Positions 1-9,157 of a DNA stretch of 64,000 nucleotides are shown in pieces. The notes beneath the pieces were generated by a model that was not told the DNA's origin, made no database searches, and was given only the letters and a program-made list of their open reading frames with translations. Location: NCBI RefSeq assembly GCF_012272835.1, contig NZ_JAAWWK010000002.1, positions 525,451-589,450 on the forward strand, written 5' to 3'. Origin of the DNA: Spongiibacter thalassae (GTDB lineage: Bacteria > Pseudomonadota > Gammaproteobacteria > Pseudomonadales > Spongiibacteraceae). How positions within the stretch are numbered: position 1 is the stretch's first letter; each line of letters begins with the position of its first letter. Made by a program: the position numbers and the translations under genes.

Positions 1-1112
1 CCATTGGCGCATTGAATATTCCCAAATACCCCGATATTCCCGGCCTGGACGAATTTCGCGGCAAGGTGATGCACACGGCAGAGTGGGATGCCGCCTATTC
101 CCTGCGTGGCAAGCGAGTGGCGGTTGTTGGTACCGGGGCCAGTGCGATTCAGGTCATTCCCGCTGTGCAGCCCGAGGTGGAATCGCTCACGGTCTTTCAG
201 CGTACCCCGCCTTGGGTGCTGCCGAAGCGCGATCGACCCCTGCAGTCGAGAGAGCAGCGCCGTTTCGCACGGTGGCCCTGGTTGCAGCGGCTTGCTCGCT
301 CGCTGCAATACCTGAGAATGGAAAGTGTGCTGCCAGTCTTTATCTGGGACAGCCTGTTCACCCGTTTTGGCGAGCGCCTCGGCCGGCGTTATCTGCGCTC
401 AATGATTCGCGACACGACACTGCGCCGCCAGCTCACACCGGATTATTCGATGGGCTGCAAAAGGGTGCTGTTGTCAGACGATTACTATCCCGCATTGTGT
501 CGCGACAATGTAGAGGTGATTGCCGATGGCGTCGCGGCGCTGGAAGCCAACGCCATTGTCAGTCGCAGTGGCGAGCGTCGTGAGGTGGATGCGGTGATTC
601 TGGCCACCGGGTTCAAGGTGCCTGCCGCCGGCGCGCCGCTGCCGATCAAGGGTTTGGGTGGCCGTCAGTTGGCTCAGGACTGGGCGGATGCAGCGGAAGC
701 CTATAAAGGCGTGGCGATAAGCGGATACCCCAATCTTCTTTACATTATGGGGCCCAATACGGGGCCGGGAAATACCTCGGTAATTTTCTATATTGAGTCG
801 CAGATTCGCTATATCTCGCAGTATTGGCAGGCCTTGCAGCAGACCCCGTCGGGCAGCTTTGATCTGCGTCCGGAGGTTCACCGAGCTTACAACGACAAAA
901 TTCAGCGCATGTTCAAGGGCACCACCTGGGTGTCGGGTTGCAACAGCTGGTATCTCACCAAAGATGGCCGAAACACCACGCTGTGGCCGGGCTTCTCGTG
1001 GCGTTACCGAATGATTACCCGGCGGTTTTCCCTTGCGGATTATGAGCTGCTGCGTGCCTCGGGCGCTGCAGCGCAGTCATCGCCGGAGTGCGGCTCAACG
1101 GCTATTTCTTAA
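1..1112 (+). CDS. Flavin-containing monooxygenase / Baeyer-Villiger-type, 5'-truncated by window edge
   Basis: This is the C-terminal part of an FAD/NADPH-dependent monooxygenase of the FMO/BVMO superfamily. The reading frame is open from base 3, so the gene begins outside the window; about 369 residues remain of a usual 480-520, and the N-terminal FAD-binding fold is missing. The NADPH-binding Rossmann motif VVGTGASAIQ is visible soon after the edge, and the ILATGF motif typical of these enzymes lies near the middle. Such enzymes insert oxygen into ketones or hydroxylate hydrophobic substrates; the substrate cannot be told from sequence. The SDR that follows 9 bp downstream suggests a two-step alcohol/ketone oxidation route (inference). 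Confidence 0.85.
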   Translation, partial: IGALNIPKYPDIPGLDEFRGKVMHTAEWDAAYSLRGKRVAVVGTGASAIQVIPAVQPEVESLTVFQRTPPWVLPKRDRPLQSREQRRFARWPWLQRLARSLQYLRMESVLPVFIWDSLFTRFGERLGRRYLRSMIRDTTLRRQLTPDYSMGCKRVLLSDDYYPALCRDNVEVIADGVAALEANAIVSRSGERREVDAVILATGFKVPAAGAPLPIKGLGGRQLAQDWADAAEAYKGVAISGYPNLLYIMGPNTGPGNTSVIFYIESQIRYISQYWQALQQTPSGSFDLRPEVHRAYNDKIQRMFKGTTWVSGCNSWYLTKDGRNTTLWPGFSWRYRMITRRFSLADYELLRASGAAAQSSPECGSTAIS

Positions 1113-1121
1113 GGAACCACA

Positions 1122-1934
1122 ATGAACACACAGCAACAGGTATATGCCATCACCGGGGGCGCCTCCGGCATGGGACTGGCGATGGTGCGGCAATTACTGG
1201 AGCAGGGGTACTGTGTCGCGGCAGCGGACGTTTCGGCAGAGGGGGGCGAGGCATTGCGGAGCCTGGCGGATGAGGGGCAATTGATGCTGACCACCCTGGA
1301 TGTTGCCGACCGCGAAGGGGTCAGCGACTGGGCTGCTGCTGTGGTTGCGCATTTCGGCGGGGTGGACGTTGTGATTAACAACGCCGGGGTGTCGCTGAGT
1401 TGCCACGCGGGGGAGCAGGCCCGGGAACACTTTGAATGGTTGATGAATATTAATTTCTGGGGGGTAGTGAATGGGTGCGAAGCCTTTCTACCCTATCTGA
1501 AATCCCGTCCGGCGGGCTGCATAGTGAACATCAGCAGCCTGTTCGGATTGATCGCCATGCCTTCGCAATCTGCCTACAACGCCGCGAAATTTGCGGTGCG
1601 GGGCTATTCCGAATCGCTGCGCCAGGATTTGCGCAATACCAGTGTGAGTGTTGTCACCGTGCACCCAGGAGGGATCAAGACCAATATCGCCCGCAACGGC
1701 CGTCACTTCCACAATTTGCACGGGGAACGCAGCGACGGCGACACCATGGCCGCGTCCTTCGACGAGGTTGCACGAACCAGTGCCGACAGTGCCGCCGCGC
1801 AGATTTTACGCGCGGCGCAACGTCGGCGCCGTCGCTTGTTGATCGGGGCCGATGCGAAATTGCTCGACTGGGTGCAGCGCTGCTTTCCGGCGAGTTATGA
1901 CCGCTTGTTGCGCCCATTGCTTGAGCGGGCCTGA
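1122..1934 (+). CDS. Short-chain dehydrogenase/reductase (SDR)
   Basis: A 270-residue classical SDR, expected to be a cytosolic NAD(P)-dependent oxidoreductase. The cofactor motif TGGASGMG is at the N terminus, NNAGV is near residue 90, and the catalytic Ser-Tyr-Lys set is seen as NISS followed by YNAAK. Length matches the family. It starts 9 bp after the monooxygenase stop with AAGGA upstream of the ATG, so the two are probably co-transcribed. FMO-SDR pairs are common in hydrophobic-substrate catabolism, where the SDR makes or removes the ketone; the substrate here is unknown. Confidence 0.9.
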   Translation: MNTQQQVYAITGGASGMGLAMVRQLLEQGYCVAAADVSAEGGEALRSLADEGQLMLTTLDVADREGVSDWAAAVVAHFGGVDVVINNAGVSLSCHAGEQAREHFEWLMNINFWGVVNGCEAFLPYLKSRPAGCIVNISSLFGLIAMPSQSAYNAAKFAVRGYSESLRQDLRNTSVSVVTVHPGGIKTNIARNGRHFHNLHGERSDGDTMAASFDEVARTSADSAAAQILRAAQRRRRRLLIGADAKLLDWVQRCFPASYDRLLRPLLERA

Positions 1935-2002
1935 TCGCACAGCTTGTTCCAGGCATTGATTGCGCTATCATGCGCCCGGGAAAGCAGTGGGTGAGGGGAG
2001 CA

Positions 2003-2695
2003 ATGTCAGTGCGAGCAGTACAGTTGGAAGAGTCCTGGTTAGAGGTTCTGGCGGAGGAGTTCGATCGGGATTATATGCGGCAACTGCGCGGGTATCTGCG
2101 CGAGCGCAAGGCGCAGGGGGCACAGATATTCCCGCCCGGACCCCAGTGGTTTGCCGCACTGAACTCCACTCCCTTTAAACGGGTAAAAATCGTGGTGCTC
2201 GGGCAAGATCCTTACCACGGCCCGGGCCAGGCCCACGGCCTGTGTTTTTCGGTACTGCCCGGAGTGGCGGTGCCTCCGTCACTGCAAAATATCTATAAAG
2301 AACTGCATGCCGATGTGGGGATGACGATACCTGGCCACGGTTACCTGCAAGCCTGGGCGGAGCAGGGAGTGTTGCTGCTCAACAATGTGTTAACGGTTGA
2401 GCAGGGCCAGGCCGGCGCCCATCAGGGACGGGGGTGGGAGCAGTTTACCGATGCCGCGGTGGCAGCACTTAATAGTCAGCGTGAGGGCCTGGTGTTTCTT
2501 CTCTGGGGATCTCATGCGCAGAAAAAGGGGGCGGTGATCGACGCGTCGCGCCACCTGGTGCTCAAGGCGCCCCATCCCTCGCCACTCTCGGCCTATCGCG
2601 GTTTTTTCGGCTGTGGCCACTTCTCTGCGGCAAACCGTTATCTTGAGTCCCGTGGGGAATCTGCCATTGACTGGCAGCTCCCACTGGAGGCCTAG
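2003..2695 (+). CDS. ung: Uracil-DNA glycosylase, family 1
   Basis: Ung removes uracil from DNA as the first step of base excision repair. The 230-residue product carries the water-activating motif GQDPYHG (Asp69) and the HPSPLS motif with catalytic His191, both diagnostic of family 1 UDG, and matches E. coli Ung (229 aa) in length. I chose the ATG at 2003 because GAGGGGAG lies just upstream; an in-frame ATG at 1970 would add 11 residues not expected in the family. The gene is convergent with ygfZ. Confidence 0.97.
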   Translation: MSVRAVQLEESWLEVLAEEFDRDYMRQLRGYLRERKAQGAQIFPPGPQWFAALNSTPFKRVKIVVLGQDPYHGPGQAHGLCFSVLPGVAVPPSLQNIYKELHADVGMTIPGHGYLQAWAEQGVLLLNNVLTVEQGQAGAHQGRGWEQFTDAAVAALNSQREGLVFLLWGSHAQKKGAVIDASRHLVLKAPHPSPLSAYRGFFGCGHFSAANRYLESRGESAIDWQLPLEA

Positions 2696-2723
2696 CCATT
2701 CTCTTTGGAAGAGGCCTGGGCCG

Positions 2724-3752
2724 CTAGTCGATAGGCGGAAGCGGGTAGGGCAGGTCTTCAAGGGCGGCAGGAACCCTGTCGCTGCCGACAAGCAACGTTT
2801 GCTCTATGGCGTCGATATTGAGCATGGCCAGTAAGTCGCTAGCGGCCCCGCCGTTTACAATGGCAGCAATGGTGCCGACTGCGGTGCCGTCGGTGGTGCA
2901 TATCTCATCGAGTCGCGCGGCGCTGCATGTGCTCTCGGTACGCAGGCGATACAGCCGCTTTTTCAGCTTTCCGCGATACTGCATTCGCGCGACTATTTCC
3001 TGGCCGGTATAGCAGCCCTTTTTAAAGTTGACCGCGCCGATCAGCTGGTAGTTGATTTGCTGGGGAATAAACTGATCCTGGGTGATACTGGAAATTTCTG
3101 CGAGCCCAGCGGCAATATTGCCCCTTTCCCATTCTGCACTGCTGCAGACCTCGGCCATCCCGGCGATTCGGGGCCACAAACTTGCGGCATTGTCGTCGCT
3201 TAGCCAGCACTCGAAGCGTGTTCCGGCGTCGTCGAGCTGGAGCACAAAACCCGGTTCGCCGGCAGTGCTGTGAAACCGGTGTGAGGGGGCTTCGCCAAAC
3301 AGCTCGCGTACGGTGTCTGCGGCGTTTGCGCCCCACAGGCCAATAGCGTGATAGTGGCGCGGGGGGGCAGTAATCTCGGCCTTGGAGAACACGATGTATT
3401 TTGCCAGCAAATCCCGAGTGCTTTCACAGATGTCGCGGCGCATGCGCAGCATCGCCGATTGGTTGTCCGGGGCAAGGGCGAGAAAGCTGCTCATGACCCG
3501 GCCCTTGATGTTGCAATAGGCCCCCGGTGAGGCCTGCTCGGCGGTGATCTGGTTCCAGTCGCAGGTGGTTTGTCCCTGTAGAAATTTGGCGCTGTCCGGC
3601 CCGTTTAACAACACAAAATCATATTGGGGGAGAGGGCACGCCGATACTGCTGTTGCAGTGTTGCCGCATTCGCGTGACGGGGCCCAATATCCGTCGTCGT
3701 CCGAATAACTGTCGGGGAAGTGGTCGGCAAGGATTTGGTCAAATTTGCTCAT
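2724..3752 (-). CDS. ygfZ: Folate-binding Fe-S maturation protein YgfZ
   Basis: A 342-residue protein of the GcvT-like/COG0354 family. The signature KGCYTGQEIVAR with its conserved Cys lies in the second half. In E. coli YgfZ uses tetrahydrofolate to help maintain or assemble certain Fe-S enzymes such as MiaB. It is divergent from sdhE, as in many Gammaproteobacteria, and this neighbourhood (ygfZ, sdhE, ygfX, nadB) is rich in flavin and Fe-S related functions. Confidence 0.93.
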   Translation of the reverse strand: MSKFDQILADHFPDSYSDDDGYWAPSRECGNTATAVSACPLPQYDFVLLNGPDSAKFLQGQTTCDWNQITAEQASPGAYCNIKGRVMSSFLALAPDNQSAMLRMRRDICESTRDLLAKYIVFSKAEITAPPRHYHAIGLWGANAADTVRELFGEAPSHRFHSTAGEPGFVLQLDDAGTRFECWLSDDNAASLWPRIAGMAEVCSSAEWERGNIAAGLAEISSITQDQFIPQQINYQLIGAVNFKKGCYTGQEIVARMQYRGKLKKRLYRLRTESTCSAARLDEICTTDGTAVGTIAAIVNGGAASDLLAMLNIDAIEQTLLVGSDRVPAALEDLPYPLPPID

Positions 3753-3893
3753 GGCTCTCTGAATACAGGTTGATGTGCGGGAAAGGACGGCAGATAAACG
3801 CAGGCAGGCTGCAATCTGTAGCCGTGATCGCGCTATAATACGCCTTTAGCCGCCACAAAGGGGCGGGAACGCTAATTAGTGCAGTGGAAAATA

Positions 3894-4154
3894 ATGCTTT
3901 CAGAAAACGAGATCAAGCGAATTTACTGGGCCTGCCGCCGTGGCATGCTGGAGCTGGACCTGGTCATGGTGCCTTTCTATGAGCAGTGCTTTAGAACGCT
4001 TGATGAGGTGGGACAGCAGCGTTTTGTAAAACTGCTGGAATGCGAAGATACCGAGCTGTTTCACTGGTTCCTTGGCAAGGGCGCTCCCGAAGACCCCGAG
4101 CTGGCGCTGATTGTTGATGAGATCAATACCTTCACCCGTCGCGCTCGAGATTGA
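3894..4154 (+). CDS. sdhE: FAD assembly factor SdhE
   Basis: An 86-residue protein (E. coli SdhE has 88) that helps attach FAD covalently to succinate dehydrogenase SdhA. The diagnostic RGxxE motif is present as RRGMLELD near residue 20. The ATG at 3894 is preferred over an in-frame GTG at 3879 because it gives the family N terminus and has GTGGAAA upstream. It overlaps the next gene, the YgfX-like protein, as the pair does in enterobacteria. Confidence 0.95.
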   Translation: MLSENEIKRIYWACRRGMLELDLVMVPFYEQCFRTLDEVGQQRFVKLLECEDTELFHWFLGKGAPEDPELALIVDEINTFTRRARD

Positions 4155-4629
4155 GTGCCGCGCGTCTCCCTTCTTGCGGTGGGCACTGCTGGGTGTCCTG
4201 TGTAGTTGTATCGTATTCCTGAGTCAGCCCTGGCTGGCTTTCAGCGAGCCTGCTTTTTGGCTGTGTGCCCTGGCCGATGGGGAAAACGCTGCCGGCAACA
4301 GCGCCTGTGTCGGCGGGGTGGCGCAGGTTTTGCGATTGGGCGTGACGCTGGCGGCCGCCGGATACGGCGGCGCAATGCTCAAGCGCTATACCGCCGACCC
4401 CTGTTATGCCCAGCTGCGACTGCGCCGCCACCGAGATGAGTGGGCACTGTACACCAATGGAACATTTCACCCCGTTTTGCTGCGCTGGGAGTTTGTCAGC
4501 CGCTATCTGCTTATTGCCTGTATTGGGCTAAACGGCCGTGATTACCGAGTGCCAATCCTGTGGGATCAACTGGCGGCGGACGCGCATCGCCAGTTGCGTT
4601 GCCTCGCCCTGCACGCCGCCGACGGCTAA
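4117..4629 (+). CDS. ygfX: YgfX/CptA-like membrane protein
   Basis: A protein of about 170 residues with a hydrophobic stretch near residues 20-40 and a second near residues 70-85, then a cytoplasmic basic domain; this is the architecture of YgfX, partner of SdhE (named CptA, a putative toxin acting on FtsZ/MreB, in E. coli). Assignment rests mainly on position after sdhE, overlap with it and topology. The start is uncertain: ATG 4117 overlaps sdhE by 38 bp, and two TTG codons lie just before it. Its end overlaps nadB on the other strand by 4 bp. Confidence 0.7.
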   Translation: MRSIPSPVALEIECRASPFLRWALLGVLCSCIVFLSQPWLAFSEPAFWLCALADGENAAGNSACVGGVAQVLRLGVTLAAAGYGGAMLKRYTADPCYAQLRLRRHRDEWALYTNGTFHPVLLRWEFVSRYLLIACIGLNGRDYRVPILWDQLAADAHRQLRCLALHAADG

Positions 4630-6209
4630 GCCTTCCAGTTGCCGGGATACAGCACTGTGTCCGCCGCCACGTCATCAATGTGAGGGTAGTCGAGGGTGTA
4701 GTGAAGGCCGCGACTTTCCTTGCGCTGCATCGCGCTGCGAATAATCAACTCGGCCACCATGGCCAGGTTGCGCAGCTCCAGCAAGTCATTGCTGACCTTG
4801 TAATTGGAATAGTATTCGTTGATTTCCTGTTGCAGCAGTGCTGCGCGGTTCAACGCCCGTTGCAGTCGCTTGTCGGTACGCACAATGCCGACATAGTCCC
4901 ACATAAAGCGGCGCAGTTCGTCCCAGTTATGGGAAATCACCACATCCTCATCGGAGTCAGTGACCATGGACTCGTCCCAGGCGGGTGCCGGATGGGGCGC
5001 CGGCAGGTCTGGCAGGCGCTCGCGCAGATCCCTGGCGGCGGAGCCGCCGTAGACCAGACACTCCAGCAAGGAGTTGCTGGCGAGGCGGTTGGCGCCGTGC
5101 AATCCGGTGAAGGCGGTTTCGCCAATGGCGTACAGGCTGTCGATGTCGGTGCGGCCGTGGTGGTCGACCATCACGCCGCCACAGGTGTAGTGGGCGGCGG
5201 GGACGACGGGGATGGCTTCGCGGCAGATGTCGATGCCCAGTTCCAGGCAGCGGGCTTTAATGGTGGGGAAGTGCTCGAGCAGAAATTGCGACGACTTGTG
5301 GCTTATGTCGAGGTAGACACAGTCGCTGCCGAGGCGCTTCATCTCATGGTCGATGGCTCGGGCCACAATATCACGGGGCGCGAGTTCGCCACGCTCGTCA
5401 TAGCGGTGCATAAATCGCTCACCACGGGCGTTGAGCAATCTCCCGCCTTCGCCGCGAATGGCTTCGGTAATCAAAAAGGACTTGGCTTTGGGGTGGTACA
5501 GACAGGTTGGATGGAACTGATTGAATTCCATATTGGCTACCCTGCAGCCTGCGCGCCAGGCCATGGCGATGCCGTCGCCGGTGGCGCCATCGGGGTTGCT
5601 GGTATACAAATACGCCTTGTTGGCACCGCCAGTGGCTAAAACAACGGCTTTTGCCTGGAACAATTCGACGTGGCCGCTGTCTCTATTCAGGACATAGGCG
5701 CCCTCGCAGCGATTATTGCGCGTCAGTAGATCTACGGCGACATGCCGCTGGAAAATATCAATCTGGTCGTGTTCCTCTGCGCGGAGGCTCAGGGTGGTTG
5801 ATACTGCTCGGCCGGTGGCGTCGGCGGAATGGATGATGCGCCTTTGGCTATGCCCGCCTTCCCGCGTCAGATGAAGCTCGTTGTGGTCGCTGTCGAATCG
5901 GCTGAATTGCACCCCTTGGGCCAGCAGCCAGTCAATGGTTTCGCTGCTGTGGGAGACCGTGAAGCGCACGGCGTCTTCATGGCAGAGTTGCGCGCCGGCA
6001 TTGATGGTGTCCTTTACGTGGCAATCTATGCTGTCCTGCTTGTGCAGAACGGCGGCGATGCCCCCTTGGGCCCAGTAGGTGGCGCCTTCGTTCAGCCCGC
6101 CTTTGCAGATGACGGCGATTTTGGCCTGGTCAGCCAGCTGCAGGGCCAGAGAAAGGCCGGCAGCGCCGCTGCCGATCACCAGGACATCGTGGGTATGGGG
6201 GGTACTCAT
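4626..6209 (-). CDS. nadB: L-aspartate oxidase
   Basis: NadB oxidises L-aspartate to iminoaspartate, the first step of de novo NAD synthesis, using FAD and oxygen or fumarate. The 527-residue product begins with the dinucleotide motif [10 protein letters not shown], has the flavoprotein-family segment [12 protein letters not shown], the active-site region HPTCLY and the C-terminal FAD segment [17 protein letters not shown]. coli NadB is 540 aa. I chose the ATG at 6209, which directly precedes the FAD fold; longer upstream starts give no family-like sequence. It is divergent from rpoE, the classical gammaproteobacterial arrangement. Confidence 0.96.
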   Translation of the reverse strand: MSTPHTHDVLVIGSGAAGLSLALQLADQAKIAVICKGGLNEGATYWAQGGIAAVLHKQDSIDCHVKDTINAGAQLCHEDAVRFTVSHSSETIDWLLAQGVQFSRFDSDHNELHLTREGGHSQRRIIHSADATGRAVSTTLSLRAEEHDQIDIFQRHVAVDLLTRNNRCEGAYVLNRDSGHVELFQAKAVVLATGGANKAYLYTSNPDGATGDGIAMAWRAGCRVANMEFNQFHPTCLYHPKAKSFLITEAIRGEGGRLLNARGERFMHRYDERGELAPRDIVARAIDHEMKRLGSDCVYLDISHKSSQFLLEHFPTIKARCLELGIDICREAIPVVPAAHYTCGGVMVDHHGRTDIDSLYAIGETAFTGLHGANRLASNSLLECLVYGGSAARDLRERLPDLPAPHPAPAWDESMVTDSDEDVVISHNWDELRRFMWDYVGIVRTDKRLQRALNRAALLQQEINEYYSNYKVSNDLLELRNLAMVAELIIRSAMQRKESRGLHYTLDYPHIDDVAADTVLYPGNWKA

Positions 6210-6389
6210 TTCAGGGGGTTTGCTCCTGACTCGATGCGGAGATACTATGCCGCAAGGGGAAATGGGGCGCAAAGTATACTTGCAGTGTGACGACTTACCA
6301 ATATACGCCGCCCATGACGGATAATGCCAGGGTGGCAAGCGGTTTGGTGTACGGCCCACTACCGGGTGAAAATAAAGGAAAACAATGAG

Positions 6390-6421
6390 AGAACTTCTTA
6401 TGGGTGCCACGGTCTATCTGA
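6390..6421 (+). promoter_or_regulatory. Candidate sigma-E autoregulatory promoter of rpoE
   Basis: Upstream of rpoE there is AGAACTT (6390-6396), then 15 bases, then GTCTAT (6412-6417), running into CTGA. The E. coli sigma-E consensus is about GGAACTT-N15/16-GTCTAA. The match and the position 30-65 bp before the ATG suggest that rpoE drives its own operon. No other -10/-35 pair of similar quality was seen here. Confidence 0.6.
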
Positions 6422-6454
6422 CGGTAGCTGGCTGTGACCTGCTAGTGAGGGATC

Positions 6455-7051
6455 ATGAGCCAGTCTAAACAGACAGATCAGCAGTTGGTGGAGCGCGTTC
6501 AAAAAGGTGACAAGCGCGCCTTTGATTTGCTCGTGCTCAAGTACCAGCACAAGATCTTTGGTTTGATTTCTCGCTATGTGAAAGATAACGACGAGATCCA
6601 GGACGTGGCGCAGGAGGCCTTCGTGAAGGCCTACCGCGCGCTGCCAAAGTTTAGGGGCGACAGCGCCTTTTATACCTGGCTCTACCGCATCGCGATCAAC
6701 ACGGCGAAGAACTATCTGGTGGCACGCAATCGGCGGCCACCGGGTGTCGATGTCGATGTGGCTGACGCAGAATATTTCGAAGGCCCCTCGGCGTTAAAGG
6801 ATATTGAAACGCCGGAAAACCGGCTGTTCGGCGACGAGCTGAAGCGGGTTGTGCAGGATGCCATAGACACATTGCCAGAAGATTTGCGTTCAGCGCTAAC
6901 ATTGCGTGAATTTGATGGTCTCAGTTATGAAGACATTGCGGCAGTCATGGATTGCCCGGTGGGTACGGTGCGGTCGAGGATATTCCGAGCTCGAGAAGCG
7001 GTGGATATGCGGGTTAAGGCCCAGGTAAATGGTGAAGAGGTGGAAGTATGA
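6455..7051 (+). CDS. rpoE: RNA polymerase sigma-E factor (RpoE/AlgU)
   Basis: A 198-residue ECF sigma factor for the envelope stress response. Region 2 carries DEIQDVAQEAFVKAYRAL and FYTWLYRIA; region 4 carries LREFDGLSYEDIA and CPVGTVRSRIFRARE. It is nearly the length of P. aeruginosa AlgU (193 aa). It starts the operon rpoE-mucA-mucB-rseC, with the stop overlapping the next start (ATGA), so the sigma factor and its antisigma factor are translationally coupled. Confidence 0.97.
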   Translation: MSQSKQTDQQLVERVQKGDKRAFDLLVLKYQHKIFGLISRYVKDNDEIQDVAQEAFVKAYRALPKFRGDSAFYTWLYRIAINTAKNYLVARNRRPPGVDVDVADAEYFEGPSALKDIETPENRLFGDELKRVVQDAIDTLPEDLRSALTLREFDGLSYEDIAAVMDCPVGTVRSRIFRAREAVDMRVKAQVNGEEVEV

Positions 7052-7623
7052 AAGACACTGACAGAGAGGCGCTGTCGGCGCTGATGGACGGGGAGGCCGG
7101 AGAGCTGGAGCTGCGTCGGATTCTCAATTCCGATGACGAGGCGATGCGCGCCGAGTGGTCCGCCCTTAACCGTGGCCAGCAGTTGCGCAAAGACGGCCAG
7201 GTTCCCTTTGCCGACCTGGATATTTCGGCGCGGGTGATGGCGGCGATCGAAGATGAACCCGCGACCAGCGGCAGTTCCTGGCGGCAAACCCTCGCAGGTT
7301 TGGCAGTTGCCGCTGGTGTTGCAGCGGTGGTGGTCTTTGCCGGCAACGGCCAGCTGCCGGGTAGTGCGGGTCCTGAGATCGCGAGCAATGCGGCGGCCAG
7401 TCCCAATAGCGGCCGGGTGTATCCCGCGCAAATGAGCACCGCTGGTAATGGTGGTGTCGCGGTAAGCGCTCAGGGTGGTGTTATGCCGACCATGGCCGAA
7501 AGCGACGCCGATGCCCGTAAGCGGTTTGATGAGTTACTGCGTAAACATACTGAAAGAGCCTCGTTGAATAATGGTCAGGGTTTTGTCACATATGCCCGAG
7601 TGGTGTCGCAGGAGTCTGAATAA
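7048..7623 (+). CDS. mucA: Anti-sigma-E factor (MucA/RseA)
   Basis: A 191-residue single-pass inner-membrane antisigma factor. The cytoplasmic N-terminal domain begins with ALSALMDGEAGELE, typical of RseA/MucA; one membrane helix lies at about residues 81-98; the rest is periplasmic, where site-1 protease and MucB would act. It overlaps rpoE by 4 bp and the start of mucB. Release of RpoE by regulated proteolysis is known for the family; the proteases are not in this window. Confidence 0.93.
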   Translation: MKDTDREALSALMDGEAGELELRRILNSDDEAMRAEWSALNRGQQLRKDGQVPFADLDISARVMAAIEDEPATSGSSWRQTLAGLAVAAGVAAVVVFAGNGQLPGSAGPEIASNAAASPNSGRVYPAQMSTAGNGGVAVSAQGGVMPTMAESDADARKRFDELLRKHTERASLNNGQGFVTYARVVSQESE

Positions 7624-8539
7624 GGTGCTGGGTCGAGTCGTTGGCGGTTTTCTTACAGGGATAGTGATGGCGCAGGCCAGTTTTGCTGGAACCGCTGCGA
7701 CCGACTGGTTGGCACGAATGGCTGAAAGCCATCGCCAATTGAACTACAGCGGTATCGTCACCTACCAGGTTGGTGAGCGGGTAAACAGCTTTCGCATCAG
7801 TCACTATGTGGGCAATGGTCAGGAGTTTGAGAGCCTCGAAGCCCTGGATGGCAATGAAGCTGAGTGGGTGCGCTCGGGGCATGATGTGAATTGTATTCAC
7901 CCCGGCCCGGAAATGATTCGCTTGCTGGGTGAGCAGGCCGACGGCGGGCTTACCCAACAGTATTCCATTGCTATCGACGGTCAGACCCGTGTGGCGGGTC
8001 GCGATGGGGTGGTGATGAAAATCAGCCCTAAAGACGAATACCGACTGGGTTATACCCTGACTCTGGATGAAGAAACCGGGCTGATGCTGCGGTCGGAAAT
8101 ACTTAGTGAGCAGGGCAAGGTGCTGGAGCGTTTTCAATATGTCGCATTGGAATTCGACAGCGAAAATGGCGCCGCAGTGAGTAGTCAGGCGCTTCAGGTC
8201 AGCCACAAAGTGCCGGTGCGTGGCGCGGCGGCCCGTAGTGAAACCCTGCGCGAATGGCGTCCAACATGGGTGCCCAGTGGTTTTCGTCTCGCGGAAGTGG
8301 AAGGGGAAGATGCCAATGGTATGACCTTTACTGACGGTCTCGCAGTGATCTCTGTTTTTGTTGAGTCGCTCAACCCCGCTACCACAAAGGCTGCCAGTGA
8401 ACAGCCTATGCGCCGCGGTGCATCGGTGAGTTACAGTGTCGCGGTGCCGGAGCGTCAGGCACTGGTGAGTGTTGTTGGCGAAGTGCCAATGCTGACCGCC
8501 AAACAGATTGCGCGTTCGCTGGAGTGGCTCCGGCAGTGA
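7592..8539 (+). CDS. mucB: Periplasmic sigma-E regulator MucB/RseB
   Basis: About 315 residues: an N-terminal signal peptide with a hydrophobic core ending near ASFAG, followed by the lipoprotein-sensing domain (LNYSGIVTYQ, typical of RseB) and the smaller C-terminal domain. RseB binds RseA and shields it from DegS, and is displaced by mislocalised lipoproteins or LPS. An in-frame ATG at 7571 would add seven residues. Both possible starts overlap mucA, and the stop overlaps rseC. Confidence 0.93.
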   Translation: MPEWCRRSLNKVLGRVVGGFLTGIVMAQASFAGTAATDWLARMAESHRQLNYSGIVTYQVGERVNSFRISHYVGNGQEFESLEALDGNEAEWVRSGHDVNCIHPGPEMIRLLGEQADGGLTQQYSIAIDGQTRVAGRDGVVMKISPKDEYRLGYTLTLDEETGLMLRSEILSEQGKVLERFQYVALEFDSENGAAVSSQALQVSHKVPVRGAAARSETLREWRPTWVPSGFRLAEVEGEDANGMTFTDGLAVISVFVESLNPATTKAASEQPMRRGASVSYSVAVPERQALVSVVGEVPMLTAKQIARSLEWLRQ

Positions 8540-9033
8540 TCTGTGAGCGCGGCCGGGTTGTCGCCGTTGAGGGTGATGGACTGTGGGTGGAAACGGTTCA
8601 GCAGAGCAGCTGCGCCAGCTGTTCCGCGCAGAAAGGTTGCGGCCAGGGCTTGATGAACAGCCTGCATGATGGCAAGCGCAACCAGATCAAGGTGTCCTGT
8701 CGTGACGACCAGCACTTCAACGTTGGCGACGAAGTGGATATCGCCATTCCTGAGTCGGCCCTGCTGGGCGGCGCGTTTTTAATGTATTTGTTGCCGTTGT
8801 TGACCATGCTTGCGGGAATGGGCGTGTTTTCACGCTATTTTGCCGCCGACGGCATGGCTGCCCTCGGCGCGGCCCTGGGGCTGGCCGCCGGTTTAGTCGG
8901 GGTTCGCGCCCACTCGCTATTTTCTTCCTCAGTGTCGCGTTATACGCCCACCGTGCTGGGCCTGCGCGGCGCCGGTGCGAGCACAGGGGCAGAGCAGGTC
9001 GTGCAGGTTGTTGAGCCGCCATCGCCCCGCTGA
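8536..9033 (+). CDS. rseC: RseC/MucC family membrane protein
   Basis: A 165-residue inner-membrane protein with two predicted helices (about residues 77-95 and 105-125) and an N-terminal cytosolic cysteine cluster, C26-x2-C29-x5-C35, plus Cys3. This is the SoxR-reducing/RseC family, which positively modulates sigma-E signalling and, in other operons, reduces SoxR. The GTG start at 8536 overlaps the mucB stop (GTGA). A mucD/degP gene, which follows in pseudomonads, is absent here. Confidence 0.93.
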   Translation: MICERGRVVAVEGDGLWVETVQQSSCASCSAQKGCGQGLMNSLHDGKRNQIKVSCRDDQHFNVGDEVDIAIPESALLGGAFLMYLLPLLTMLAGMGVFSRYFAADGMAALGAALGLAAGLVGVRAHSLFSSSVSRYTPTVLGLRGAGASTGAEQVVQVVEPPSPR

Positions 9034-9103
9034 ATCAAAGAGTGTTAACCGGCCCTGATGTTTTAAATATCGGCCCGCGTAGCCTAGGGGTAAGCCTTTG
9101 CGC

Positions 9104-9109
9104 TACAAT
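9104..9109 (+). promoter_or_regulatory. Possible -10 box before lepA
   Basis: TACAAT lies about 50 bp before the lepA start in the 124-bp rseC-lepA gap, followed by a GC-rich stretch. No convincing -35 box was found at 16-18 bp upstream, so this is weak evidence for a separate lepA promoter. Confidence 0.3.
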
Positions 9110-9157
9110 CCCGCCCTTAATTTTATGTAGCGGCCATGCCCCGGGGTTCAGTCAAAC

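Noticed and set aside
4560-5639. Long plus-strand open frame across nadB
   Set aside because: Antisense to the complete nadB gene and without family features.
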